A stretch of 64,000 nt of DNA from Pantoea sp050157905 (GTDB lineage: Bacteria; Pseudomonadota; Gammaproteobacteria; Enterobacterales; Enterobacteriaceae): the NCBI RefSeq assembly GCF_050157905.1, contig NZ_JBKIWZ010000001.1, positions 62,001-126,000 of the forward strand. The letters run 5' to 3'. A model generated the notes under the pieces. It had not been told where the DNA came from. It did not search any database and was given only the letters and a program-made list of their open reading frames with translations. The translations under genes were made by a program, and so were the position numbers. Within the stretch, counting starts at the first letter, position 1, and every line of letters begins with the position of its first letter. This document shows, piece after piece, positions 18,139 through 27,044 of the stretch.

Positions 18139-19149
18139 GTGAAGCTGGATGAAATCGCGCGTTTAGCAGGCGTATCGCGCACTACGGCCAGTTATGTGAT
18201 CAATGGTAAGGCGCGGCAGTATCGTGTCAGCGATAAAACTGTTGAGAAAGTGATGGCGGTGGTACGTGAGCATAATTATCACCCCAATGCGGTGGCCGCC
18301 GGATTGCGCGCCGGGCGCACGCGGTCGATTGGATTAGTCATTCCCGATCTGGAAAACACCAGTTACACCCGTATTGCAAACTATCTTGAGCGCCAGGCGC
18401 GTCAGCGCGGTTACCAGCTCCTGATTGCCTGCTCTGAAGATCAGCCTGATAACGAGATGCGCTGCATTGAGCATCTGCTACAGCGGCAGGTTGATGCGAT
18501 TATTGTCTCGACCTCGTTACCGCCAGAGCATCCTTTTTATCAGCGCTGGATTAACCATTCGCTGCCGATCATTGCGTTAGATCGGGCGCTGGATCGTGAA
18601 CACTTCACCAGCGTCGTCGGGGCCGATCAGGACGATGCACAGACACTGGCGGCTGAATTGCGTCAGCTGGATATCAAAAATGTGCTCTTTTTGGGGGCGT
18701 TACCTGAGCTGTCTGTAAGTTTCCTGCGCGAAATGGGCTTCCGCGACGCCTGGAAAGGCGATCCCCGTCCTATCGACTACATCTACTGCAACAGTTTCGA
18801 GCGGACAGCCGCCGCTGCACTGTTCGAACGTTATCTTGACGATCACCCGATGCCGGAGGCGCTGTTTACCACCTCCTTTGGCTTGCTGCAGGGGGTAATG
18901 GATGTGACGCTGAAACGAGACGGGCGTCTGCCAACCGAACTGGCCATTGCTACCTTTGGTGACCACGAATTGCTCGATTTTCTTGAGTGTCCGGTGCTGG
19001 CTGTCGGGCAGCGTCATCGGGATGTGGCTGAGCGTGTGCTGGAATTAGTTTTAGCTTCACTGGATGAACCCAGAAAACCCAAACCGGGTTTAACCCGCAT
19101 TCGCCGTAATTTATACCGTCGCGGACAATTAAGCCGAAGAGTGAAATGA
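18139..19149 (+). CDS. cra: Catabolite repressor/activator Cra (FruR)
   Basis: LacI/GalR-family regulator of 336 residues that senses fructose-1-phosphate/fructose-1,6-bisphosphate and directs carbon flow. The N-terminal helix-turn-helix (KLDEIARLAGVSRTTASYVI) is identical to E. coli, and the periplasmic-binding-protein-like effector domain fills the rest. I chose the GTG at 18139, matching the GTG start and VKLDEIARL of E. coli, with a GAGGGTGGGA tract upstream. The leader holds two hairpins, at 18028-18058 and 18096-18113 (TGCGGC-tatttt-GCCGCA), without a recognisable fruL peptide. Confidence 0.95.
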   Translation: MKLDEIARLAGVSRTTASYVINGKARQYRVSDKTVEKVMAVVREHNYHPNAVAAGLRAGRTRSIGLVIPDLENTSYTRIANYLERQARQRGYQLLIACSEDQPDNEMRCIEHLLQRQVDAIIVSTSLPPEHPFYQRWINHSLPIIALDRALDREHFTSVVGADQDDAQTLAAELRQLDIKNVLFLGALPELSVSFLREMGFRDAWKGDPRPIDYIYCNSFERTAAAALFERYLDDHPMPEALFTTSFGLLQGVMDVTLKRDGRLPTELAIATFGDHELLDFLECPVLAVGQRHRDVAERVLELVLASLDEPRKPKPGLTRIRRNLYRRGQLSRRVK

Positions 19150-19155
19150 ATGCCT

Positions 19156-19187
19156 GGCGGGTATTACCTTACCCGCCCATTTTATTT
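19156..19187 (+). terminator. cra terminator
   Basis: The perfect 8-bp stem GGCGGGTA / TACCCGCC with a 6-base loop is followed by CATTTTATTT, starting 6 bases after the cra stop. Confidence 0.8.
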
Positions 19188-19546
19188 AACTGATTAAATA
19201 AACAGGTAGGCGTAAAAAAGCGTAAATTCTTCTCATCAAATCTGACAAAACAGAAAGGACGGATTTTATTATTTGCTTACAACTTCTGCAAACGCCTCGT
19301 CCCCGTCGCGCCTGAAGCCGCCAGAATTCCTTTCGGAAATCCCCTAAAATGTTATCGTGTTCAGCCGGACTGCAATAAATATTAAGTCGGTCACATTGTT
19401 TCATTTTTAAGCGTTTTTTTACGGGCATTTTTTTTATTCAGTTATTCATTAGCTTAATTTTTTACTTTTCTTTTTCATTCGATTATATCGTCGCCAGCGA
19501 TTAATTTTGCACTCTGTAAAGAGTGATATTCAGCTACCGCTCCGGC
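19188..19546. other. Gap upstream of the dcw promoter
   Basis: About 360 AT-rich bases between the cra terminator and the mra promoter. I see no gene. The minus-strand frame at 19186-19428 has no recognisable domains, no convincing ribosome site and ends in the cra terminator. A gap of similar size precedes mraZ in E. coli. Confidence 0.6.
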
Positions 19547-19576
19547 TTGACAACGATTTCCCCGGGTCCTTAAACT
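19547..19576 (+). promoter_or_regulatory. Main promoter of the dcw cluster (Pmra)
   Basis: TTGACA (19547-19552), an 18-base spacer and TAAACT (19571-19576) match the position and -35 of the E. coli mra promoter that drives much of the division and cell wall cluster. The MraZ operator lies just downstream. Confidence 0.75.
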
Positions 19577-19582
19577 CGTTTC

Positions 19583-19618
19583 GTGGTAAAAAGTGGGATA
19601 AAGTGGTGTAAACGGGTG
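19583..19618 (+). promoter_or_regulatory. MraZ operator: 10-bp direct repeats
   Basis: Four repeats at exact 10-bp spacing carry the core (G/C)(T/G)GG: CGTGGT, AGTGGG, AGTGGT and ACGGGT. MraZ is known to bind such TGGGN-type direct repeats in front of its own gene. The repeats end 20 bases before the mraZ ATG and overlap the transcribed start region. Confidence 0.8.
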
Positions 19619-19637
19619 ACAAGGAGAAGAGACTGGC

Positions 19638-20095
19638 ATGTTCCGCGGAGCAACGTTAGTCAATCTCGACAGCAAAGGGCGGCTTGCCGTACCCACGCGT
19701 TATCGCGATTTGCTGATTGGGGAATCTCAGGGGCAGATGGTCTGTACCATCGACCTTCATCAGCCATGCCTGTTGCTTTATACCCTGCCCGAATGGGAAA
19801 TCATTGAAAAAAGCTGGCACGCCTTTCCAGTATGAATCCACTTGAGCGTCGTGTGCAGCGTTTGCTGCTGGGCCATGCCAGTGAATGTCAGATGGACAGC
19901 GCGGGCCGCCTGCTGCTGGCGAATACGCTTCGTCAGCATGCAAAATTAACCAAAGAAGTGATGCTGGTTGGACAGTTCAACAAGTTTGAACTGTGGGATG
20001 AACAGACCTGGTATCAACAAGTCAGGGACGATATTGACGCAGAACAGTCGGCTCAGGAGCCTTTATCTGAGCGGTTGCAGGACTTGTCGCTATAG
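19638..20095 (+). pseudogene. mraZ: Transcriptional regulator MraZ, frameshifted
   Basis: The frame from ATG 19638 encodes MFRGATLVNLDSKGRLAVPT and stays MraZ-like to LPEWEIIEK, then runs out of frame and stops at 19835. The rest, from SSMNPLERRVQRLLLGHAS to RLQDLSL, is intact in the next frame to 20095. Adding one A to the A6 run at 19807-19812 restores a 152-residue protein, exactly the E. coli length, reading EKKLARLSSMNP. MraZ has two AbrB-like SpoVT domains, each with a DxxxR motif, and represses the dcw promoter. As written, only the first half would be made. Sequence error, a real mutation or slippage on the A-run are all possible. Confidence 0.92.
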
Positions 20096-20097
20096 CT

Positions 20098-21039
20098 ATG
20101 CAGGAAAATTTTAAACATACCACCGTACTGTTGGATGAGGCGGTTAACGGCCTCAATATCAGGGAAGACGGTATTTACATTGACGGCACCTTCGGTCGCG
20201 GTGGTCATTCACGCCTGATTCTTTCCCAACTGGGAGAGAAGGGCAGGCTGATCGCTATCGATCGGGATCCGCAGGCGATTGCCGCCGCCGCTGAAATCAC
20301 TGACCCGCGCTTTTCCATTATTCATGGTCCTTTTTCCGCCCTCGCAGAGTATGTCGCTGAACGGGATCTGGTCGGAAAAATTGACGGCATTCTGCTGGAT
20401 CTGGGTGTCTCATCGCCGCAGCTGGATGACGCAGAACGCGGCTTCTCATTTATGCGTGACGGACCGCTGGATATGCGCATGGATCCCTCTCGTGGTCAGT
20501 CTGCTGCAGAGTGGTTGCTGAATGCGGAAGAGGCCGACATTGCTTTCGTCCTGAAGACTTACGGGGAAGAGCGATTCGCTAAGCGTATCGCCCGCGCCAT
20601 TGTTGAACGCAATCGTGAACAGCCGATGACCCGTACCCGGGAACTGGCTGAAGTCATTGCCGTTGCCACACCGGTGAAAGATAAGTTCAAGCATCCGGCC
20701 ACGCGCAGTTTCCAGGCCATCCGTATCTGGATAAACAGCGAGCTGGAAGAGATTGATATCGCCCTTAAAGGCGCGGTTGAGGTGCTGGCTCCCCAGGGCC
20801 GTCTCTCTGTTATCAGCTTCCATTCGCTGGAAGACCGGCTGGTTAAACGCTTTATGCGCGACCAGAGTCGCGGGCCACAGGTGCCTGCCGGATTGCCGAT
20901 GACCGAACATCAGCTGCGCGCCCTGGGCGGACGCGAACTGAAACTGCTCGGCAAGATGTCGCCGGGTGATGCGGAAGTGGCCGAAAACCCACGCGCCCGC
21001 AGCTCGGTATTACGTATCGCGGAGAAAACCGACGCATGA
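20098..21039 (+). CDS. rsmH: 16S rRNA (cytosine(1402)-N(4))-methyltransferase
   Basis: RsmH (MraW), 313 residues, N4-methylates C1402 in the ribosomal P site. The SAM-binding motif DGTFGRGGHS is at about 29-38 and ILLDLGVSSPQLDDAERGFSF near 99. SFHSLEDR near the C-terminal third is a family signature. It starts 2 bases after the mraZ stop, and its own stop overlaps ftsL by 4 bases. Confidence 0.96.
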   Translation: MQENFKHTTVLLDEAVNGLNIREDGIYIDGTFGRGGHSRLILSQLGEKGRLIAIDRDPQAIAAAAEITDPRFSIIHGPFSALAEYVAERDLVGKIDGILLDLGVSSPQLDDAERGFSFMRDGPLDMRMDPSRGQSAAEWLLNAEEADIAFVLKTYGEERFAKRIARAIVERNREQPMTRTRELAEVIAVATPVKDKFKHPATRSFQAIRIWINSELEEIDIALKGAVEVLAPQGRLSVISFHSLEDRLVKRFMRDQSRGPQVPAGLPMTEHQLRALGGRELKLLGKMSPGDAEVAENPRARSSVLRIAEKTDA

Positions 21040-21356
21040 TCGGCAACGAGCGTCACAGTCTGCCTGCCGTCATTGGCGGGGATCTGCTGCGAAAGGGCAA
21101 GATTCCGGTGCTACTGCTGATCGCGGTGGTGGTGTCGGCTGTGCTGGTGGTAACAACCACCCACAAAACACGTCTGCTCACTGCGCAGCGTGAGCAGCTG
21201 GTGCTGGAACGTGACGCACTGGACATTGAGTGGCGCAACCTGATTCTGGAAGAGAATGCGCTGGGCGACCACAGTCGCGTTGAACGCATTGCCACCGAAA
21301 AGCTGCAACTGCAGCACGTTGATCCTTCACAAGAAAATATCGTGGTGCAGAAATAA
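21036..21356 (+). CDS. ftsL: Cell division protein FtsL
   Basis: Bitopic divisome protein of 106 residues that forms a complex with FtsB and FtsQ. It has a short cytoplasmic N-terminus, one membrane helix at about residues 25-45 (VLLLIAVVVSAVLVVTTTH) and a periplasmic leucine-zipper-like coil. The start overlaps the rsmH stop (ATGA). The length fits E. coli FtsL (121) allowing for a shorter N-terminus. Confidence 0.93.
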   Translation: MIGNERHSLPAVIGGDLLRKGKIPVLLLIAVVVSAVLVVTTTHKTRLLTAQREQLVLERDALDIEWRNLILEENALGDHSRVERIATEKLQLQHVDPSQENIVVQK

Positions 21357-21372
21357 GGATTTCAGATAGCGA

Positions 21373-23139
21373 ATGAGCAGTACAGGCAGAACGCTGAAGT
21401 TAAAGAAACCGGAAGATAAGGCCAGCTTTGTTAGCTGGCGTTTTGCGTTGCTGTGCGGCTGTATTCTGCTGGCGCTGGGCGGCCTGCTGTCGCGGGTGGC
21501 CTGGCTGCAGGTGATCAATCCGGACAAGCTGGTTAAAGAGGGCGATCTGCGTTCGCTGCGCGTTCAGGCCGTGCCGACCTCACGCGGGATGATCAGCGAC
21601 CGCGCCGGACGCCCGCTGGCGGTAAGTGTGCCGGTGAATGCGATCTGGGCCGATCCCAAAGAGCTGCACGCCGGGGGCGGCGTGACGCTGGACAGCCGCT
21701 GGAAGGCGCTGTCCGATGCGCTCTCGATTCCGCTCGACCAGCTGGCGGCCCGCGTGAATGCCAACCCCAAAGGCCGCTTTGTTTATCTGGCGCGCCAGGT
21801 CAATCCGGCCATCGGCGACTACGTCAAAAAACTCAAATTGCCGGGGATTCATCTGCGTGAAGAGTCGCGTCGTTACTATCCTGCCGGGCAGGTGACTTCC
21901 CACCTGATTGGCTTCACCAACATCGACGGTCAGGGCATCGAAGGCATCGAAAAGAGCTTTGATAAGTGGCTGACCGGGGCGCCGGGCGAAAGAACGGTGC
22001 GTAAAGATCGCTATGGCCGGGTCATCGAAGATATCTCTTCCGTGGACAGTCGGGCGGCCCATAACCTCACGCTCAGTATCGATGAGCGCCTCCAGGCGCT
22101 GGTTTACCGTGAGCTGAACAATGCCGTGGCCTTCAACAAAGCGGAGTCGGGCACGGCGGTGCTGGTGGATGTGAACACGGGCGAAGTGCTGGCAATGGCT
22201 AACAGCCCGGCTTACAACCCGAACAATCTCAGCAATACGTCAAAAGATCTGATGCGCAACCGTGCGATCACCGACATCTTTGAGCCCGGCTCAACCGTGA
22301 AGCCGATGGTGGTGATGACGGCGCTGCAGCGCGGCGTGGTTAAAGAGAACAGCGTCCTGAATACCGTGCCGTATCGCGTCAGTGGTCATGAGATCAAGGA
22401 TGTCGCGCGCTATAACGAACTGACCCTGACAGGGGTTTTACAGAAGTCGAGTAACGTCGGTGTTTCACGTCTGGCGTTAGCGATGCCCTCCTCAGCGCTG
22501 GTAGACACTTACGCGCGCTTTGGACTGGGTAAACCGACCAATTTGGGGCTGGTCGGGGAAAGCAGTGGCTTATACCCTAAAAAACAACGGTGGTCTGACA
22601 TAGAGAGGGCCACCTTCTCTTTCGGCTACGGGCTAATGGTAACGCCGTTACAGTTAGCGCGGGTCTACGCAACGATTGGCAGCTATGGCATTAACCGTCC
22701 GCTGTCGATCACCAGGGTCGATCCCCCCGTCGCGGGTCAGCGCGTTTTCGATGAATCACTGGTTAAGACCGTGATGCACATGATGGAAAGCGTGGCGCTG
22801 CCCGGCGGTGGTGGTGTTAAAGCGGCCATCAAGGGCTACCGGATTGCGATAAAAACCGGTACGGCGAAAAAGGTCGGTCCCGACGGACGCTACGTCAATA
22901 AATACATTGCTTATACCGCAGGCGTGGCGCCTGCCAGTCATCCACGATTCGCGCTGGTGGTGGTGATCAACGATCCCCAGGCTGGCAAGTATTACGGTGG
23001 TGCGGTCTCCGCACCGGTGTTTGGTGCCATCATGGGCGGCGTACTGCGCACCATGAACATTGAGCCGGATGCGTTACCGACGAATGACAAGAACGAGCTG
23101 GTGACTAACAGAAGTGAGGAAACAAGTGACAGATCGTAA
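21373..23139 (+). CDS. ftsI: Septum-specific peptidoglycan transpeptidase FtsI (PBP3)
   Basis: 588 residues, the same length as E. coli. The layout is a cytoplasmic tail, one membrane helix at about 23-42, a pedestal domain, and a penicillin-binding transpeptidase domain with STVK at about 307-310 (catalytic Ser), SSN near 361 and KTGT near 494. It crosslinks septal peptidoglycan with FtsW and is the target of beta-lactams such as aztreonam. It follows ftsL after 16 bases, and its end overlaps murE. Confidence 0.97.
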   Translation: MSSTGRTLKLKKPEDKASFVSWRFALLCGCILLALGGLLSRVAWLQVINPDKLVKEGDLRSLRVQAVPTSRGMISDRAGRPLAVSVPVNAIWADPKELHAGGGVTLDSRWKALSDALSIPLDQLAARVNANPKGRFVYLARQVNPAIGDYVKKLKLPGIHLREESRRYYPAGQVTSHLIGFTNIDGQGIEGIEKSFDKWLTGAPGERTVRKDRYGRVIEDISSVDSRAAHNLTLSIDERLQALVYRELNNAVAFNKAESGTAVLVDVNTGEVLAMANSPAYNPNNLSNTSKDLMRNRAITDIFEPGSTVKPMVVMTALQRGVVKENSVLNTVPYRVSGHEIKDVARYNELTLTGVLQKSSNVGVSRLALAMPSSALVDTYARFGLGKPTNLGLVGESSGLYPKKQRWSDIERATFSFGYGLMVTPLQLARVYATIGSYGINRPLSITRVDPPVAGQRVFDESLVKTVMHMMESVALPGGGGVKAAIKGYRIAIKTGTAKKVGPDGRYVNKYIAYTAGVAPASHPRFALVVVINDPQAGKYYGGAVSAPVFGAIMGGVLRTMNIEPDALPTNDKNELVTNRSEETSDRS

Positions 23140-24613
23140 CCTGCGCGACTTACTCGGCCCCTGGGTGCCAGGCGCGCCGGCGCGCCCTTTGCGCGACATG
23201 ACCCTGGACAGCCGCCTGGCGGCTTCTGGCGATCTGTTTGTCGCGGTTGCAGGCCACCAGGTCGACGGACGCCGTTTCATTCCACAGGCGATCGCGCAGG
23301 GCGTGGCGGCGGTGGTGGCGGAAGCCGAGGGTGAAGCAGCTGACGGCGAAATCCGTGAAATGCACGGGGTGCCGGTAATCTATCTGGCGCAGCTGCCTCA
23401 GCGTCTGTCGGCGCTGGCAGGCCGCTTTTATCAGCAGCCGGGCGAAAAGCAGACGCTGATTGGCGTCACCGGCACCAACGGTAAAACCACGACCACGCAG
23501 CTGCTGGCGCAGTGGGCGACGTTGCTGGGCGAAACCAGCGCGGTCATGGGCACCGTCGGCAATGGGCTGGTCGGTCACTTATCGGCGGCGGAAAATACCA
23601 CCGGTTCGGCGGTCGATGTTCAGCATCTGCTGCACGATCTGACCGAAAAAGGGGCGACCCTGACCGCGATGGAAGTCTCGTCGCACGGCCTGGTGCAGCA
23701 TCGCGTAGCGGCGCTGCCGTTTGCCGCCGCGGTCTTTACCAATCTCAGCCGCGATCATCTCGATTATCACGGCGATATGCAGGGCTATGAGTCAGCCAAG
23801 TGGCTGCTGTTTTCTGAACACCAGGTCGGCCAGGCGATCCTGAACGCGGATGATGAGGTCGGCCGTCGCTGGCTGGCGCGCCTGCCTGATGCCGTCGCCG
23901 TGACGCTGGAAGATAACCTTCAGCCGGGCTGCCGGGGCCGCTGGCTTAAAGCCGATGCGGTGACCTATCACGATAACGGTGCGCACATTCGTTTCAGCTC
24001 CAGCTGGGGCGATGGCGAGATCGACAGCCCGCTCATGGGCGCCTTTAACGTCAGCAACCTTATGCTGGCGCTGGCAACGCTGCTGTCGCTGGATTATCCG
24101 CTGGCCACGCTGGTCAGCGTGGCGCCGCAGCTGCAGCCGGTCAACGGGCGCATGGAAGTCTTCAGCGTCGAAGGAAAACCCACGGTGGTGGTGGATTATG
24201 CCCATACACCGGATGCGCTGGAAAAGGCGCTGGAAGCGGCCCGCCTGCACTGCAAAGGCAAACTCTGGTGCCTGTTTGGCTGTGGCGGCGATCGTGACAA
24301 AGGCAAGCGTCCGCTGATGGGCGCAATTGCCGAGCAGTATGCGGATGTCGTGGTCATTACGGATGACAACCCGCGCAGCGAAGATCCTCAGGCGATTGTG
24401 AATGACATTCTGACCGGCCTGCTCGACCCGGGCCGCGCCCGCGTGGTCGCCGGCCGTGCGCAGGCAGTGACAAATACCATTATGCAGGCGCAGGCCGACG
24501 ATATTGTGCTGGTGGCCGGCAAAGGCCATGAAGATTATCAGATTATCGGTAATCACCGTCTCGACTACTCCGACCGTGCCACCGTGGCGGCACTGCTGGG
24601 AGGCGTAGCATGA
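23126..24613 (+). CDS. murE: UDP-MurNAc-tripeptide synthetase
   Basis: Adds meso-diaminopimelate to UDP-MurNAc-L-Ala-D-Glu. With the GTG start at 23126 (GAGG 6 bases upstream) the product is 495 residues, exactly the E. coli length, and begins VTDRNLRDLLGPWVP. The ATP loop GTNGKTTTT is at about 116, and the DNPR motif (in TDDNPRSE, about 413) marks meso-DAP rather than lysine specificity. It overlaps ftsI by 14 bases and murF by 4. Confidence 0.96.
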   Translation: MTDRNLRDLLGPWVPGAPARPLRDMTLDSRLAASGDLFVAVAGHQVDGRRFIPQAIAQGVAAVVAEAEGEAADGEIREMHGVPVIYLAQLPQRLSALAGRFYQQPGEKQTLIGVTGTNGKTTTTQLLAQWATLLGETSAVMGTVGNGLVGHLSAAENTTGSAVDVQHLLHDLTEKGATLTAMEVSSHGLVQHRVAALPFAAAVFTNLSRDHLDYHGDMQGYESAKWLLFSEHQVGQAILNADDEVGRRWLARLPDAVAVTLEDNLQPGCRGRWLKADAVTYHDNGAHIRFSSSWGDGEIDSPLMGAFNVSNLMLALATLLSLDYPLATLVSVAPQLQPVNGRMEVFSVEGKPTVVVDYAHTPDALEKALEAARLHCKGKLWCLFGCGGDRDKGKRPLMGAIAEQYADVVVITDDNPRSEDPQAIVNDILTGLLDPGRARVVAGRAQAVTNTIMQAQADDIVLVAGKGHEDYQIIGNHRLDYSDRATVAALLGGVA

Positions 24614-25968
24614 TCCCGATTTCATTACAGACCCTGGCGCAAATCACCGGCGGCACGCTGCACGGCAGCGATCTGACCCTGAGCGATGTGACCACCGACA
24701 CCCGCCGCGTGACCGCAGGCAGCCTGTTTGTGGCGCTGGTCGGCGAACGCTTCGATGCTCATGACTTTGCCGCTGACGCGATTGCCAGTGGCGCACAGGC
24801 TTTGTTGGTGAGTAAGCATTTACCTGTGGCTGTGCCACAGGTGGTGGTGGCGGATACCCGCCTCGCCTTTGGCAGACTGGGCGCGTGGGTTCGTCAGCAG
24901 TCCACCGCGCGCGTGGTGGCGCTGACCGGCTCCTCCGGCAAGACCTCGGTTAAAGAGATGACGGCCGCTATTCTGCGTCAGTGTGGCGAAACGCTCTACA
25001 CGGCAGGTAACCTGAACAACGATTATGGCGTGCCGATGACGCTGCTGCGTCTGACCGCAGCGCATCAGTATGCGGTGATTGAACTGGGTGCCAATCATCA
25101 GGGCGAAATCGCCTACACCACCGATCTGGTGAAGCCGGAAAGCGCGCTGGTGAACAACCTGGCCGCCGCCCATCTGGAAGGGTTTGGTTCACTGGAAGGT
25201 GTTGCCAAAGCCAAAGGCGAGATTTTCCAGAGCTTACCGGCTCAGGGGATCGCCATCCTGAACGCCGAGAGCAATGACTGGCCCAACTGGCAGCGCACAC
25301 TGCAGGATAAAACGGTATGGCGCTTCTCGCCGCAGGCCGCAGAGTGTGATTTTTCTGCCCACGACATCCGCATCGCGCAGGATGGCACCCATTTCGTGAT
25401 GAAAACGCCGCGCGGCACGATCGACATCGTGCTGCCTCTGCCGGGCCGTCACAACATCGCTAACGCTTTAGCGGCAGCGGCGCTGGCGCTGTCGGTAGAC
25501 GCACCGCTCAGTGCCGTTCAGCAGGGACTCAGAAACCTGCAGTCGGTGCCGGGCCGCCTGTTCCCGGTTCGCCTCTCTGCGAATCAGCTGCTGCTGGATG
25601 ACAGCTACAACGCCAACGTCGGGTCGATGATCGCTGCCGCGCAGGTGCTCTCAGAGATGCCCGGCTATCGGGTGCTGGTCGCCGGTGACATGGCGGAACT
25701 GGGTGACGAAACAGCAAAATGTCACCGTGAAGTCGGAGAAGCGGCGCGTGATGCCGGTATCGATCGCGTGCTGACCACCGGCAGATTCAGCCATTTTATC
25801 GGCGAAAGCAGCGGAGTTGGCGAACATTTCAGCGATAAGACAGCGCTGACTGAACGTTTGCGTCAGTTGTTGTCCGAACACTCAGAAATTACGGTCTTGA
25901 TAAAAGGTTCACGTAGTGCCGCCATGGAGCAGGTAGTACAGAGCTTAAAGGAGAAAGGAACATGTTAG
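24610..25968 (+). CDS. murF: UDP-MurNAc-tripeptide D-alanyl-D-alanine ligase
   Basis: Joins D-Ala-D-Ala to the UDP-MurNAc tripeptide, the last cytoplasmic ligase step. 452 residues as in E. coli. The ATP-binding loop GSSGKTS is at about 107-113, followed by ELGANHQGEI and DDSYNANVGSM typical of MurF. The start overlaps murE (ATGA); the end overlaps the mraY start by 7 bases. Confidence 0.97.
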   Translation: MIPISLQTLAQITGGTLHGSDLTLSDVTTDTRRVTAGSLFVALVGERFDAHDFAADAIASGAQALLVSKHLPVAVPQVVVADTRLAFGRLGAWVRQQSTARVVALTGSSGKTSVKEMTAAILRQCGETLYTAGNLNNDYGVPMTLLRLTAAHQYAVIELGANHQGEIAYTTDLVKPESALVNNLAAAHLEGFGSLEGVAKAKGEIFQSLPAQGIAILNAESNDWPNWQRTLQDKTVWRFSPQAAECDFSAHDIRIAQDGTHFVMKTPRGTIDIVLPLPGRHNIANALAAAALALSVDAPLSAVQQGLRNLQSVPGRLFPVRLSANQLLLDDSYNANVGSMIAAAQVLSEMPGYRVLVAGDMAELGDETAKCHREVGEAARDAGIDRVLTTGRFSHFIGESSGVGEHFSDKTALTERLRQLLSEHSEITVLIKGSRSAAMEQVVQSLKEKGTC

Positions 25969-27042
25969 TTTGGCTGGCCGAGCATCTGGTCGCTTTTTAT
26001 TCCGGCTTTAACGTCTTTTCGTACCTGACGTTTCGCGCCATTGTCAGCCTGCTGACCGCGTTATTTCTCTCTCTGGATGGGACCGCGCCTGATCGCCTGG
26101 CTGCAGAAATTACAGATCGGTCAGGTCGTCCGTAACGATGGCCCGGAGTCGCACTTCAGCAAGCGCGGCACGCCGACCATGGGCGGCATTATGATCCTGA
26201 CCTCCATCACCGTCTCCGTGCTGATGTGGGCCTATCCCTCAAATCCGTACGTCTGGTGTGTACTGTTCGTCCTGATCGGCTTCGGCATCATCGGCTTTGT
26301 CGATGATTACCGCAAAGTGGTGCGCAAAGACACCAAAGGCCTGATCGCCCGCTGGAAATATTTCTGGATGTCGGTGATTTCGCTGGGCGTTGCCTTCGGA
26401 CTCTATGCGGCGGGCAAAGAGACGCCTGCGACCCAGCTGGTGGTGCCATTCTTCAAAGACATCATGCCGCAGCTGGGTCTGTTCTATGTGCTGCTGGCCT
26501 ACTTTGTGATTGTCGGCACGGGTAACGCGGTAAACCTGACGGATGGCCTTGATGGTCTGGCTATCATGCCAACCGTGTTTGTTGCGGCGGGCTTTGCGCT
26601 GGTCGCCTGGGCCACCGGTAACGTCAAGTTTGCGGAGTACCTGCACATCCCTTATCTGCGTCACGCGGGTGAACTGGTGATTGTCTGCACCGCCATCGTC
26701 GGGGCAGGGCTGGGCTTCCTCTGGTTTAACACCTATCCGGCTCAGGTCTTTATGGGTGATGTGGGCTCACTGGCACTGGGCGGCGCGCTGGGCACCATCG
26801 CCGTCCTGCTGCGTCAGGAATTTCTACTGGTAATCATGGGCGGCGTGTTTGTAGTTGAAACGCTGTCGGTGATCCTGCAGGTGGGATCGTTCAAGTTACG
26901 CGGCCAGCGTATTTTCCGCATGGCGCCGATCCATCACCACTATGAACTCAAGGGCTGGCCGGAACCGCGCGTGATTGTGCGCTTCTGGATCATTTCGCTA
27001 ATGCTGGTGCTGATTGGCCTGGCCACGCTGAAGGTGCGTTAA
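25962..27042 (+). pseudogene. mraY: Phospho-MurNAc-pentapeptide translocase MraY, frameshifted
   Basis: The true start is ATG 25962 (MLVWLAEHLVAFYSGFNVFS, as in E. coli, with GGAG upstream). This frame reads to TALFLSL and then shifts, stopping at 26135. The rest, from WMGPRLIAWLQ to LIGLATLKVR, is intact in another frame to 27042. Two bases are missing at the (CT)4 tract 26067-26074. One more CT gives LFLSLWMGPR and a protein of 360 residues, exactly the E. coli length. MraY makes lipid I; the catalytic FVDDYRK aspartates and HHHYELKG are present. MraY is essential in relatives, so a sequence error is most likely. Starting at the ATG at 26077 would lose the first membrane helix. Confidence 0.93.
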
Positions 27043-27044
27043 TC

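Noticed and set aside
19186..19428. 80-codon minus-strand frame upstream of mraZ
   Set aside because: No recognisable domain and no convincing ribosome site; its end lies in the cra terminator.
19807..19813. Programmed -1 frameshifting in mraZ at AAAAAAG
   Set aside because: The codon boundaries do not fit the slippery heptamer in the zero frame and A6 is short for polymerase slippage; error or mutation is simpler.
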